Shown: positions 52,399 through 62,096, counted from the first letter of the stretch. The stretch is DNA of 64,000 nt from Leisingera sp. ANG-M1 (GCF_000813745.1 NZ_JWLC01000024.1:1-64000), one strand, 5' to 3'. Numbers and translations are program-made. Notes: generated from the sequence alone by a model not told the origin.

Positions 52399-52425
52399 TA
52401 CTGCTGTCCGAACGAGGAAAGCAAA

Positions 52426-53880
52426 ATGACAGCAGCAGGCACCAATCCAGATGCAGACAGCTTTGTGCCGTGGAAAGAGTTTCTGACAAGCGCCCATGCG
52501 CCGCCACTTGCCCTGGTTTGTCTCGCGGTTTGGCTGCACGCAGCCGACTCGCTGATCGTTGCGACAATGCTCCCCTCCATCGTTTCCGAGGTTGGCGGGG
52601 CCGGTGTGGTGAGCTGGTCGGTGTCTCTCTACGAGATCGCTTCGGTTGTTGCTGGCGCTGCCAGCGCGTTGTTAACAGTGCGGCACGGGCTTCGGGCGCC
52701 GATGAGCCTTGCCGCGGCATTGTTCGGGTTTGGCTGCTTGCTAAGCGCGGCCAGCCCGAACATGGCTCTGATACTGGCAGGCCGGTGTTTGCAGGGGCTT
52801 GGCGGCGGCGGGCTGGTCTCCATGTCTTTTGTTGCCGTGGGGGTCATGTTTCCCCGGCGCTATACGGCGCGGGCTTTGGCGATGGTCTCGGCCTTTTGGG
52901 GCATTTCGGCATTTCTGGGCCCTCTGATCGGCGGTTTCTTTGTCGAATATGCGACATGGCGCTGGGGGTTCGGCTTCTTTGCGCTTCAAGCCTTCGGGCT
53001 TGCGGCCTGGATTGCGCTGCGGCCGGATTTGCCCGCTCCGCAGGGGCAGGGTGCGGGCAGCTTTCCTGTCAGGCGCTTGGCGCTGCTGTTTCTGGCGGTG
53101 CTGCTGGTTTCCACCGGCGGAATTGAAGTCGGAGCGCTGCAAACCCCGGTTCTTGTTGCGGCGGGGTTGCTTTGCCTGGCCGTTTTCCTGCAGCTGGATG
53201 GCCGTGCCGCAGCAGACCGGCTGCTTCCAAACCGCCCGTTCAGCCTGCGCAATACCACCGGCGCCGCCTTTGTGATGATCCTGTCCTTGTCCATGGCCAC
53301 TATTGCGCTGACTGCCTTCGGACCGCTTCTGGTCACCGCAATTCATGGTGTTTCTGCTCTGACCGCCGGCTTTCTTGCGGCCTGTTCTTCCATTGGGTGG
53401 ACCATTGCGGCTGTTCTGGTCAGCGGGTCGCCCGAACGGCTGGACCGGCGGATGATCGGGGCCGGGATCACGCTGGTTGTCTTGAGCATTGCCGGATTTG
53501 TCTATGCAATTCCAAACGGCCCGGTCTGGCTGATCGCGGTGTTCGCTGCAATGGATGGGGCTGGTTTCGGCATGGCGTGGACGTTCATCCTGCGGCGGAC
53601 AACATCCCTTGCCGATCCGGCGGAGGTGCAGCGGATCTCAGCGGCGATGCCCACTGTTCAAAGGCTGGGCTACGCCCTGGGTGCCGCCTATACCGGTATT
53701 GCCGCAAACGCAGCCGGGTTTGTGTCCGCAGCTACGCCCGCCGCGGCCGCGGATGCCGGCAGGTGGATCTTCCTTTCCTGCCTGCCTTTCGGCCTGTTGG
53801 CCTTGGCGGCGATGATCGCTGTTGTGCGCAGCGGGCCGGATAGTCAGGGCATGCCTGCCGCAAGGGAGCCTTCCCGTTGA
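52426..53880 (+). CDS. MFS transporter (DHA2-like drug/metabolite efflux)
   Basis: 484 residues with about 14 hydrophobic segments. 'CLQGLGGGGLVSMSFVAVGV' is the family's motif C-like/antiporter region and 'PRRYTARALAMVSAFWGISA' the loop 2-3 motif. The length fits the 14-helix DHA2 family. The upstream MerR-type promoter with a SoxR-like dyad suggests induction by a redox-active or toxic compound and an export role. The regulator is not encoded nearby. GAGGAAAGC is the ribosome site. Confidence 0.87.
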   Translation: MTAAGTNPDADSFVPWKEFLTSAHAPPLALVCLAVWLHAADSLIVATMLPSIVSEVGGAGVVSWSVSLYEIASVVAGAASALLTVRHGLRAPMSLAAALFGFGCLLSAASPNMALILAGRCLQGLGGGGLVSMSFVAVGVMFPRRYTARALAMVSAFWGISAFLGPLIGGFFVEYATWRWGFGFFALQAFGLAAWIALRPDLPAPQGQGAGSFPVRRLALLFLAVLLVSTGGIEVGALQTPVLVAAGLLCLAVFLQLDGRAAADRLLPNRPFSLRNTTGAAFVMILSLSMATIALTAFGPLLVTAIHGVSALTAGFLAACSSIGWTIAAVLVSGSPERLDRRMIGAGITLVVLSIAGFVYAIPNGPVWLIAVFAAMDGAGFGMAWTFILRRTTSLADPAEVQRISAAMPTVQRLGYALGAAYTGIAANAAGFVSAATPAAAADAGRWIFLSCLPFGLLALAAMIAVVRSGPDSQGMPAAREPSR

Positions 53881-53949
53881 CAGGATGCTGGCTGCGCCCC
53901 ATCCAAGAGCACAGCCTGTTTCGGTACTTCCCGGCTGGGTTGAAAGGTG

Positions 53950-55203
53950 TCAGCTCGTCAGCTCTTTCATGACTCCAAGAAACTTGGCGACCTCTCCGAC
54001 GCTGTTGTAGTGGCACATGGAGACACGCACGCAAGAATCCATGCCCAGCGGTGCCAGGATGTTGCCGGAGTAGTGATCCGCCTTGCGCAGATGGGTGCGG
54101 ATCCCTTGTTCGTTCAACCGCTTTACCACATCCACCGATGGAACCCCCTCCACGGTCAGCGAAACCAGCCCTTCTCTGGCCGGGTTATCGGCACCGCCCA
54201 GAATGGTGACGCCCTCCATTTCCGCCAAGCCGGGCAGGTTGCCTGTACCGCGGATCATTGCATCGGTCAGGGCCTTTTCATGGGCATGGATGGCCTCGCC
54301 CGCAGCTACGAATTTCGCACGCCGGTCGGTGGCATCGCTGACTTCTCCGCCAAGCCATTCCAGGTAATCGGCCACATCCGAAAGCGTCGCATAGCTGCCG
54401 GTGTCGCGGGTGCCCATTTCCCAGTTGTCCTCAGGCCCGTCGATCAGCGCGTTATGCGGCACATGGGTCAGCCGGTCGGAAATCCAGGCCAGGCCATAGC
54501 CATGGCGCGAGAACATCTTGTAGGGCGAGATCACATAGCCGTCGACGCCATAGGCCTCCAGGTCGATGCGCCCGTGGGCGGCATGCTGGATGCCGTCAAC
54601 GATGATCAGGCAGCCCGGTGCCACCTCGCGGATGGCAGCGGCGCAGGCGGCAAGGTCCACGCCCATGCCAGTGACAGGCGAGGTATGGACGATGGTTGCC
54701 ACCACGGTTTCCGGCGTAACGGCCTTGGCATAGGCATCGGCGGTGATAGTACCGCTGGCGTCGTCATGGTCGATCAGCACATGCTTTTGCCGCGCCACCC
54801 CAGCCCAGCGGGCACAGGCGGAGCGGGTTGACGGGTGCTCCAGCGTCGAACCCAGCACGGTGCCGCCCTCAGCCGAGCCGAGGCAGGCGTTCATGATCAG
54901 GCGGAACAACAGCTCGGTGCCGCTTTCGCCGGCAAAGAACTGGCCGCCCGGCGCGTTCATGAAGACGCGCATGTCGTCCTTGGCCTTGTTGATCACCCGC
55001 ACCAGCTCGTGGCTGCCGGGGTTGTCGCGGCCTTGGTTGTCGGCGATGGCAGCGTATTGGGCCGAGGTCTCCACCACCGATTTCAGCGTCAGCGCGCCGC
55101 CGGCGTTTTCAAAGAAGATGCGGCTGCCCTGCTGCGGGCAGCTGTCGACCTGGGCAAAGCGGTCTCTGATTTGCTCAAGGATTGTGTCGGTGATCTGGCT
55201 CAT
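53950..55203 (-). CDS. Class V aminotransferase/cysteine-desulfurase-family PLP enzyme
   Basis: 417 residues. The PLP site shows K229 in 'VISPYKMFSRHGYG', with D203 and H207 in 'IIVDGIQHAAHG', and the N-terminal 'IFFENAGGALTLKSVVETSA'. This is the CsdA/selenocysteine-lyase-like branch, which includes desulfurases, transaminases and C-S or C-N lyases. No obvious catalytic-loop Cys is seen, so desulfurase activity is doubtful. It is 234 bp downstream of the racemase-family gene, on the same strand, with a GC-rich repeat between. Confidence 0.82.
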   Translation of the reverse strand: MSQITDTILEQIRDRFAQVDSCPQQGSRIFFENAGGALTLKSVVETSAQYAAIADNQGRDNPGSHELVRVINKAKDDMRVFMNAPGGQFFAGESGTELLFRLIMNACLGSAEGGTVLGSTLEHPSTRSACARWAGVARQKHVLIDHDDASGTITADAYAKAVTPETVVATIVHTSPVTGMGVDLAACAAAIREVAPGCLIIVDGIQHAAHGRIDLEAYGVDGYVISPYKMFSRHGYGLAWISDRLTHVPHNALIDGPEDNWEMGTRDTGSYATLSDVADYLEWLGGEVSDATDRRAKFVAAGEAIHAHEKALTDAMIRGTGNLPGLAEMEGVTILGGADNPAREGLVSLTVEGVPSVDVVKRLNEQGIRTHLRKADHYSGNILAPLGMDSCVRVSMCHYNSVGEVAKFLGVMKELTS

Positions 55204-55346
55204 GATGGTCCTATCGGGTGGAATTTGGTTTCCGCGCCAGATTAATGGCCAGCACCTCGCGCTACATGCAAAAGATTTGGGGGCTCAGAGCCGGAAATCT
55301 CTGTGGCAGCTGGCACTGCCCGGCAAGGCTTCTATAACGAGACGAA

Positions 55347-55440
55347 CCGCCCGGCCGCAGGCCGGGCAGCGCCCGACCCTCCCCACGGGAGGGCGCTTAC
55401 GCACCCACCCAGGGTCGGACGCTGCCCTCAGCGTTTTTTA
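55347..55440. repeat. GC-rich REP-like hairpin element, copy 1
   Basis: Begins ACCGCCCGGC, then GCAGGCCGGGCAGCGCCCG, followed by a GGAGGGCGCT arm, a GACGCTGCCC arm and GCGTTTTTTA. The sequence folds into successive GC hairpins and closely matches a second copy at 63879-63975. It lies between the aminotransferase and racemase-family genes and ends at the racemase stop. It may serve as a transcription terminator or mRNA-stabilising element. Confidence 0.65.
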
Positions 55441-56166
55441 GGTTATGAAGCCAGAAAACGGCACACGCAGCGCAGCCCTATGCACCATCTCAGACAGGGT
55501 GATGATATCAAACACTGGCCGGTTCAGCTCCGCCTGCAGCGCATGCGCATAAGGCGGCAGGTCGGTGCACTCCAGCACGATCGGGCCGATCTCCGGATTG
55601 CGTTCAATCATGCCCTTGGCCGCGGCCAGCAGTTCCGCCTCAACCTTGGCCAGGTCCATCGCGGTGCGCTCATTGCGCAGGATCACGGTGGAGAATTCCT
55701 CCGCATCGTCCAATCCCTGCACCGCAATCGGCGTATGTTCCGCCCCGACACCCTTCAAGTGCGCTTCGGTCAGGCTGCCGGATGAGGCGGTGATCACCCC
55801 AACCGTGCGCCCGGTCATCTGATGCGCCAGCGGCACCTGGATCAGCGAGGAGACAAACACCGGCACATTCACCGCCGCCGCGATCTCTTTCTGGAAAATC
55901 GCCAGGAACCCGCAAGAGCCGGTGATCGCCCGCACGCCCTTGGCCTCCAGCCGCTTGGCGGCATCGATCAGCCGGTCCTTCATCTCGCCTGTCGGATTGG
56001 CCAGCAGCTTTGGCACGGTGATCCCGTCCAGCATTTCATACAGCGTGGTAAACTGCAGGCTGGAGGGGTTCTTGATATGGCCGGGCGGCTTGGGGAAATA
56101 GCTCTCCAGCGCCAGCACGCCGATGGAGACGCCGCAGATGTTCTGCCCGCCGGGGTGGATGGTCAT
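55438..56166 (-). CDS. Aspartate/glutamate/hydantoin racemase-family protein
   Basis: 242 residues. Two catalytic Cys occur at C85 ('ITGSCGFLAIF') and C200 ('VLECTDLPPYAHAL'), the pair that defines this family of cofactor-independent racemases and decarboxylases. The start overlaps the DadA-like stop by four bases. It probably interconverts enantiomers so that the FAD oxidoreductase can act. The substrate is unknown; maleate isomerase-type activity is another possibility. Confidence 0.8.
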   Translation of the reverse strand: MTIHPGGQNICGVSIGVLALESYFPKPPGHIKNPSSLQFTTLYEMLDGITVPKLLANPTGEMKDRLIDAAKRLEAKGVRAITGSCGFLAIFQKEIAAAVNVPVFVSSLIQVPLAHQMTGRTVGVITASSGSLTEAHLKGVGAEHTPIAVQGLDDAEEFSTVILRNERTAMDLAKVEAELLAAAKGMIERNPEIGPIVLECTDLPPYAHALQAELNRPVFDIITLSEMVHRAALRVPFSGFIT

Positions 56167-57428
56167 GTCTTGATCCTTTCATACCGCCGCGCGCGGAACG
56201 GCGCGAGGTCTTCGTTCATCGGGGTTTGGCTGACGATATCAGCCACCAGCCGCCCGGTTTTCGGCGCCATCATCAGGCCATAATGGCTGTGGCCAAAGGC
56301 GGCGATCAGGTCCGGGAAGCCCTCGACCTCGCCAATGCAGGGCAGGCTGTCGGGCAGGCTGGGGCGCTGGCCGGACCAGGTGTCTATGTCGGCTGCATTC
56401 AGATCAGGCAGCAGCGCCCTGGCCAGTTCGACCAGCCCGTCGAGGCGTTTCTGATTGAGCGGCTGGTCGAGGCCTGCAAACTCGGCGGTGCCCGCCACCC
56501 GCAAGCCTTCCTCCATTGAGGAGGCCACGAATTTCATGTCCATATCCATGATCGAGTTGTTGAGCGTAACACCCGGGTTCTTGAACGACACGTGATAGCC
56601 GCGCTCCGATTCCATCGGGATCCTGATGCCCAGCGGTTTCAGCAGTTCTCCGGACCAGACACCCATCGCCAGCACCAGCTTCGGCGTCCATTCCTGGCCC
56701 GCATCGGTGGTATAGGCCCAGCCGCCGCGCTCGGCGGGCAGGATGCCCCGCACAGTTTGGGCCAGGATCTCGCCGCCCATGGATTGGAACTTCTCTGCCA
56801 GAACCGTGCAGATGCGGCCCGGAGAGGTCGCCCGCGCCTGGCCTTTGATCAGGATCGCTGCCTGGAACTCCGGCGTCAGAGCGGGTTCCAGATCGCGCAA
56901 TTCGCTGGCGCCAATCCGCTCCAACTCCGCCCCGCGCTCACGGCGCATCCGGTAGTCGGTGGAACTCAGATCCGCAGCCTCCGCATTGCGGAAGGCGTGG
57001 ACGTAATAGCTGTCCTGCACCAAGTCCTCATGCCCAGTGCCGGCCAGATGCAGCCGGTACATCTCCACGCAGTTCCGGTTCAGCGTGTCCATTGCATCGG
57101 AGATCTGCTGGATCCGCCCTTCGCGCCCTTCGGACAGAAACCGCAGCCCCCAGGGTGCGACCTTGGGCAGATAGCCGGGCTTTACCGACACCGGCCCCAG
57201 CGGGTCCAGCAGCCAGCCCGGCACCTTCTTCCACAGTCCGGGCATCGATTGCGGCACCACCGACCACGGCGAGATAATGCCGGCATTGCCGTAGGATGTC
57301 GCCTGGCCCGGCGCATCGCGGTCAATCAGCCGGACACGCAGCCCCCGCTCGGCCAGGGAAAGGGCCGAGCAGATGCCGACGATCCCGGCCCCCAGGACCG
57401 TTACGTCTGGGGTGGCCAGGCCGCTCAT
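56163..57428 (-). CDS. FAD-dependent D-amino-acid dehydrogenase (DadA-like)
   Basis: 421 residues. The FAD motif 'VTVLGAGIVGICSALSLAER' (GxGxxG) starts at residue 10, and 'ESERGYHVSFKNPGVTLNNS' and 'TWSGQRPSLPDSLPCIGEVE' are DadA family hallmarks. It oxidises a D-amino acid or similar amine, passing electrons to the respiratory chain. It overlaps both the TRAP permease gene and the racemase gene by four bases, so it is embedded in one unit. Confidence 0.85.
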   Translation of the reverse strand: MSGLATPDVTVLGAGIVGICSALSLAERGLRVRLIDRDAPGQATSYGNAGIISPWSVVPQSMPGLWKKVPGWLLDPLGPVSVKPGYLPKVAPWGLRFLSEGREGRIQQISDAMDTLNRNCVEMYRLHLAGTGHEDLVQDSYYVHAFRNAEAADLSSTDYRMRRERGAELERIGASELRDLEPALTPEFQAAILIKGQARATSPGRICTVLAEKFQSMGGEILAQTVRGILPAERGGWAYTTDAGQEWTPKLVLAMGVWSGELLKPLGIRIPMESERGYHVSFKNPGVTLNNSIMDMDMKFVASSMEEGLRVAGTAEFAGLDQPLNQKRLDGLVELARALLPDLNAADIDTWSGQRPSLPDSLPCIGEVEGFPDLIAAFGHSHYGLMMAPKTGRLVADIVSQTPMNEDLAPFRARRYERIKT

Positions 57429-59650
57429 TGAGCGGCCTCGGCCTGCAGTTTGCGCTGCTGGCCCAGCTGCTGCACCAGGGCCGGAGCCATGATCACCAGA
57501 GCCGCGATGTCCGAGCCGCCGGACGGCGCCACCAAGAGCAGGCCCCCGATGGCCATCAGCAGCCGCCAGATGCCGCTAAGCGGTGCCAGGAAATAAGCCG
57601 ACACAGCCGTGGCGATAGCAAACACGCCCAGTGCGCAAGTGCCGGTCACCTGGATGAAGCCAAGCCACGTGAAATATTCGGGCAGCACGATCAGCATCAC
57701 CGGCGCATAGACAAACACCATCGGCACCATCAGCTTGCCCAGTCCCAGGGTGAAGGCATTGAGGCCGGTGCGGAACGGGTTGGAGCCCGCAATCCCCGCC
57801 GCCGCATAAGCCGAGGCGCAGACCGGCGGGGTGATCTCGGAAATCACACCGTAGTAGAGCACGAACATATGGGTGGCGAGCGGCGGCACGCCCAGCTGGC
57901 TCAGCGCCGGCGTCGCAACCGCAACCAGCATGATGTAAAGCGCCGTGGTCGGCAGGCCGGCACCCATCAGGATACAGGCCATGGCAATCAGCACCAGCGA
58001 CAGGAACTGCTGAATCGACGGCTGGCTGAAGGCCTCGATGGTGGTCCAGTCCAGAAGCGGGGCCAGAGCCGCCGCCATATCTGCAGCACCTCCAGTGACC
58101 ATGAAGCCCAGGCGGAAACCAACGCCGGTGGTGTTGATCACACCCACCACGATACCCACGGCCGCCGAGGCTGCACCCACCGCCAGCGCATACTGCACGC
58201 CGACATGGAAGCTGTCGAACAGATCCCGGAACTTCTGCCGCTCGTTTCGGTGAAGGCAGGCCAGGATGGTCAGCGCTGCCAGCATTCCCGCCATCACGGG
58301 GCTGTAGCCTTCGCCGGAATAGGGCGAGGCCTTCCACAATATGAATCCGAGCAAGACAAAGGGGATCAGCATGGTTGCAGGCTTGTTGAAGGCGCAGAAA
58401 CCGGTGACCACACACAGGCTGAGGCCGATAAACGCCGCCATGTTCGGCGAATAGCCCGAGAACAAGACAAGCAGCAGGGCAATCAGCGGAATGATCGTGT
58501 ACCAGCCGTCTTTCCAGACTTGCAGGAACTTCGGCAGCTGATCCTTGGGATAAGCGGTCAGGCCCAGTTTCTTGGCGGTGAAATGCACGATCGAGATCAC
58601 CCCGATGTAATGCATCATCGCCGGCACAATCGCCGCAATCACGATGGTGGTGTAGGGCACCTCCAGGTATTCGGCCATCAGGAAAGACGCCGCGCCCATG
58701 ATCGGCGGCGTGATCTGCCCGCCAGCCGACGCCGCTGCCTCAACCCCGCCTGCGAAATAGCCAGGGTAGCCAAGCTTCTTCATGTTGGGGATGGTCAGCG
58801 AGCCGGTGGAAACGGTGTTGGCGATGGAAGACCCGGAAATGGTGCCGAAAAAGGCCGAGGAGACCACCGACACCTTGGCCGGGCCGCCGGTGTAACGGCC
58901 TGCCAGCAGCATGGCATTGTCGACAAAGAACTGCCCCAGCCCCATCCGCTGCGCCACCACGCCGAACAGCACAAAGTGGAACACCACGGTGGAGACCACC
59001 CACAGCGTCACGCCGAAAATGCCTTCGGACGGGAAATACATGTTGTTGACGAACTGCTGCCAGTTCACGCCCGGATGCTTGAGGATCTGCGCCGGCATAT
59101 AGGGGCCGAACAGCGCGTAGACCATGAACACCAGAATGATCAGCGGCAGCACAAAGCCTATGGTGCGCCGGGCGATCTCAAGCACCGTCAGGATCAGCAC
59201 CGAGCCGAAGAACACATCGAGGCCGGACGGGTTGCCCTGCCGCAGCGCCTGCTCGGCGATGTCGAACCCGAACATGTCAAAGCCGCGCCAGCTTACCCAG
59301 AGGAACAGCGCTGCCGCCATGCTGAGGCCGGTGAGTGCCCAGTCATAAAGGGGCACATTGCCGGGGCGCAGCGGGTTCGGCCCGCGCCATTCCAGGCTGC
59401 GCGCCGATTTGATCAGCGGGAAGCCCACAAAGATGAACAGGAACAGCCCTGCCAGGTGAATGCCCATATGCACATGGTCCACCGGTGTGCCGAACCCGGC
59501 CGTCCACAGGTGGTAAAGGGCAAAGGCGATGGAGGCCCAATAGATGACGCCGGTCAGCTTGGGTCCGTTGTCGCGCGTGTTCAGAGCGGAGTCGTACTGC
59601 TTCTCCAGCTCCTCAAGCGCTTTGTTGTCGAGATGGGTGTCCAGGGACAT
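57425..59650 (-). CDS. Fused TRAP-TAXI transporter membrane protein (DctQM)
   Basis: 741 residues from ATG 59650. The N-terminal 200 residues form the small Q-like part (four helices); the rest is the large M subunit with 'FFGTISGSSIANTVSTGSLT' and 'GGQITPPIMGAASFLMAEYL', the TRAP substrate-site motifs. The single fused polypeptide is usual for the TAXI type. It imports an organic acid using the sodium gradient. It lies 139 bp downstream of the TAXI binding-protein gene. Confidence 0.92.
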   Translation of the reverse strand: MSLDTHLDNKALEELEKQYDSALNTRDNGPKLTGVIYWASIAFALYHLWTAGFGTPVDHVHMGIHLAGLFLFIFVGFPLIKSARSLEWRGPNPLRPGNVPLYDWALTGLSMAAALFLWVSWRGFDMFGFDIAEQALRQGNPSGLDVFFGSVLILTVLEIARRTIGFVLPLIILVFMVYALFGPYMPAQILKHPGVNWQQFVNNMYFPSEGIFGVTLWVVSTVVFHFVLFGVVAQRMGLGQFFVDNAMLLAGRYTGGPAKVSVVSSAFFGTISGSSIANTVSTGSLTIPNMKKLGYPGYFAGGVEAAASAGGQITPPIMGAASFLMAEYLEVPYTTIVIAAIVPAMMHYIGVISIVHFTAKKLGLTAYPKDQLPKFLQVWKDGWYTIIPLIALLLVLFSGYSPNMAAFIGLSLCVVTGFCAFNKPATMLIPFVLLGFILWKASPYSGEGYSPVMAGMLAALTILACLHRNERQKFRDLFDSFHVGVQYALAVGAASAAVGIVVGVINTTGVGFRLGFMVTGGAADMAAALAPLLDWTTIEAFSQPSIQQFLSLVLIAMACILMGAGLPTTALYIMLVAVATPALSQLGVPPLATHMFVLYYGVISEITPPVCASAYAAAGIAGSNPFRTGLNAFTLGLGKLMVPMVFVYAPVMLIVLPEYFTWLGFIQVTGTCALGVFAIATAVSAYFLAPLSGIWRLLMAIGGLLLVAPSGGSDIAALVIMAPALVQQLGQQRKLQAEAAQ

Positions 59651-59789
59651 CGGGGTCTCCAATTCCAGGAGTTTCACCGGTGCAAACGCCGTGCATCCGC
59701 CGCAGCAGTCAGGGGGCAGCAGACAGGGGCACCGGGAGATAAAAAACGGCAGCAAGGCGCACCCTGCTGCCGCAGTTCAGGGGGAGAGA

Positions 59790-60800
59790 TTACTTCAGCA
59801 GGCCGACTTCGCGGTAGAAACGCTCAGCACCCGGGTGCAGCGGCACACCGATGCCTTCGATACCGTCCAGCGCGGTCTCCAGGGTGATTGCCTTGCCTTT
59901 CGGATGGCCGTTATCCAGCAGCTTGCGCGCGGTATCGGACCACATCGCCTTGGTGATGCCGTAGATCAGCTCTTCGGACATGTTGGCGTTGGTGACCAGC
60001 ATGCCGGAGACCGCAACGGTGTTCACGTCATAATCCACACCCGGATAGGTGCCGGCCGGAATGGTCGAGGGGATGTAGTAGGGCACGGTGGTATTGGCCA
60101 TCTTGATCTCTTCCGCCGACCAGTTGTGCAGCTCCATGCCCTTGGTGTTGTCGAGCTGGATCATTGCTGCCACCGGAGTGCCTGCCGCATAGAAATAGGC
60201 ATCCAGCTGGCCGTCGGCGATGCGTTCGGCGGACTGGGCGTTGTTCAGCTCGGCTTCATCCATGTTGTCACGGTTCACGCCGTGGTCGTCCAGGATCAGC
60301 TCAACCGCGATCTGAGTGCCGGAGCCCGCCTGGGCGATGCCAACGCGCTTGCCTTTGAGGCTGGCCAAGCTGTCCAGCTTGTGGCCTTCGGGCAGCACCA
60401 GGTGCAGATCTTCCGGATAGAGGTTGGCAATCACCCGCAGGTCGGGTTTGGCGTTGCCTTCGAACTTGCCCTTGCCGTGATAGGCAAAGTGCAGGGTGGC
60501 CGCACCCGACAGGCCCGCTTCCATCTGGCCATTCTGAATCGCGTTCACGTTATGGGCTGATGCATTGGTCGATTGCGCCATCGCCACCAGGCCGGGCACG
60601 CCGCAGTTGCCGCCCTCACCGCACTCGCGCGAGCCGGGCGGGTTGGAAATCGCGTTGGCAATGATGCCGCCGATCGGGAAATAGGTGCCGCCTGCACCGC
60701 CGGTGCCGATGCGGAAAAAGGTCATGTCCTGCGCCACTGCGGCGCCGGTCAGCATGGTGCAGGCCAGTGCCGCACCGGTCAGTTTCTTGAAAAGTCCCAT
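59790..60800 (-). CDS. TAXI-family TRAP periplasmic binding protein
   Basis: 336 residues from ATG 60800 with a signal peptide ending at 'AAVA-QD'. 'FRIGTGGAGGTYFPIGGIIA' is the TAXI hallmark, and 'KRVGIAQAGSGTQIAVELIL' follows. The ligand class is not readable; TAXI proteins bind glutamate and other carboxylates in known cases. It is the first gene of the minus-strand TRAP operon, divergent from the LysR gene with 157 bp between. Confidence 0.92.
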   Translation of the reverse strand: MGLFKKLTGAALACTMLTGAAVAQDMTFFRIGTGGAGGTYFPIGGIIANAISNPPGSRECGEGGNCGVPGLVAMAQSTNASAHNVNAIQNGQMEAGLSGAATLHFAYHGKGKFEGNAKPDLRVIANLYPEDLHLVLPEGHKLDSLASLKGKRVGIAQAGSGTQIAVELILDDHGVNRDNMDEAELNNAQSAERIADGQLDAYFYAAGTPVAAMIQLDNTKGMELHNWSAEEIKMANTTVPYYIPSTIPAGTYPGVDYDVNTVAVSGMLVTNANMSEELIYGITKAMWSDTARKLLDNGHPKGKAITLETALDGIEGIGVPLHPGAERFYREVGLLK

Positions 60801-60902
60801 TGTCTCTTCCCTTGGTTTTCGGGCCGCAGCTTGCCTGCCGCAGCTCACTCCTCCGATCCTTGCATCATGGGAAAGGAAAAGCATAAGTACAAATTTAAAA
60901 TT

Positions 60903-60917
60903 ATACTGTATGTATAG
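60903..60917. promoter_or_regulatory. Inverted repeat between TAXI gene and LysR gene
   Basis: TATAC-TGTAT-GTATA is a perfect 5-5-5 inverted repeat containing two T-N11-A patterns, the usual LysR recognition form. It sits in the AT-rich divergent promoter, 41 bp before lysR. It shares ACTGTAT with a motif before the ThDP enzyme gene at 62090. Confidence 0.55.
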
Positions 60918-60957
60918 ATTGAATTTATGTTGGATTTACGCTGGAGGGAGCGGATTC

Positions 60958-61881
60958 ATGAACTCACATCAGCTTGCGGTGTTTCATGAAGTGATGAAAA
61001 CCGGCTCGGTCAGCCAGGCCGCCCGCAACCTTCACCGCACCCAGCCCGCGATCAGCGCTGCCATCAAGACGCTGGAGGAGGAACTGGGCCTGACCCTGTT
61101 CCTGCGCGAGGGCCGCCGCCTGGTGCCGGTGCCCGAGGCGCAGTATCTGATGGAGGAAGCCACCGAGATCCTGTCGCGGATGGAGACCGCGCAGCAAAAT
61201 CTGGCCAATATGCGCGACCGGCTGCAGGGCTCGATCCGCATCGTGGCGATGCCGGGGCCCTCGACCTATCTGCTGCCGGAATTCATTAGCCGATTTGTGG
61301 CAGGCAAGTCCGAGGTGAGGGTGACGCTCGCCACCCGCTCCTCGCCGCAAGTACGCAGCCTGGTGGCGGCCAGCAGTTTCGACATCGGCTTCTGCGACAT
61401 GACTCGCTTCCGCGGTGACCGGAAGCTCTATGCGGCCGAGGAGCTGCCCAGCAATTGCCTGTGCGCGGTACCCGCCAGCCATCCGCTGGCTGGCCGGGAC
61501 GTCATCACCGCCGCCGACCTGAACGGCCAGCCGATGGGTGCGCTGCAGCCGGATCACAACACCTATCAAGCCACCTCGCAGGCCTTCCTAGCCGCGGGCG
61601 CCGAGTTCAACCTGCGCTATGACGCGCAGTATTTCCTGCCGCTGTTCCACTTCATTGCAGCGGGGCAGGCCTGCGCCGTGGTCGATGTGCTCAGCGCCGA
61701 AAGCTACCGGCGCAGCAATGCGGGCGACGAGCGAATCCGTTTTCTGCCGTTCGATCCGCAGATCCCCTTTGGCTATTCCATCCTGACCCCCAGCGAGCGG
61801 CCGCTGTCGCAGCTGGCGGCCAGTTTTGCCGGGGCCTGGCGGGAGTACGTGCAGGACATCCTGATGGATGCTGCCGGGTAG
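60958..61881 (+). CDS. LysR-family regulator of the TRAP cluster
   Basis: 307 residues, with ribosome site GGAGGGA a few bases before ATG 60958. The helix-turn-helix 'LAVFHEVMKTGSVSQAARNL', 'HRTQPAISAAIKTLEEELGL' is followed by the effector-binding domain. It is divergent from the TRAP operon and precedes the ThDP enzyme gene, so it likely controls both. Confidence 0.88.
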   Translation: MNSHQLAVFHEVMKTGSVSQAARNLHRTQPAISAAIKTLEEELGLTLFLREGRRLVPVPEAQYLMEEATEILSRMETAQQNLANMRDRLQGSIRIVAMPGPSTYLLPEFISRFVAGKSEVRVTLATRSSPQVRSLVAASSFDIGFCDMTRFRGDRKLYAAEELPSNCLCAVPASHPLAGRDVITAADLNGQPMGALQPDHNTYQATSQAFLAAGAEFNLRYDAQYFLPLFHFIAAGQACAVVDVLSAESYRRSNAGDERIRFLPFDPQIPFGYSILTPSERPLSQLAASFAGAWREYVQDILMDAAG

Positions 61882-62082
61882 CCGGAATTTTGGGAAAATC
61901 CGGAGGCCCGCGTCACTTGTGCCCGCGGTACTTGGGGCCGGCCCGCGCCCGCCCGCTCCATCCTTTAATGACTTGTCCCGGGGAAACGCCGGTCAGGCCT
62001 TTCCTCTGACGGGGCGGGCGCCTGGCGCTTTGATCCAGCCGTTTTCCTGTATCCTTAAATTTGGTCTTCACATCTATCTACA

Positions 62083-62096
62083 GAATTGTATACAGT
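62083..62096. promoter_or_regulatory. Palindromic motif upstream of the ThDP enzyme gene
   Basis: TGTATACA (62087-62094) is a perfect palindrome in the 277-bp gap between the LysR gene and the ThDP gene. ATACAGT here is the reverse of ACTGTAT in the 60903 repeat, so both may be bound by the same LysR protein. A GntR-type operator is an alternative reading. Confidence 0.45.

Noticed and set aside
57296-59887. An 863-codon open frame on the plus strand opposite the TRAP permease gene
   Set aside because: It is the antisense of a clear fused TRAP permease; its translation is rich in His, Arg and Gln with no domain pattern, as expected for a shadow of GC-rich coding sequence.
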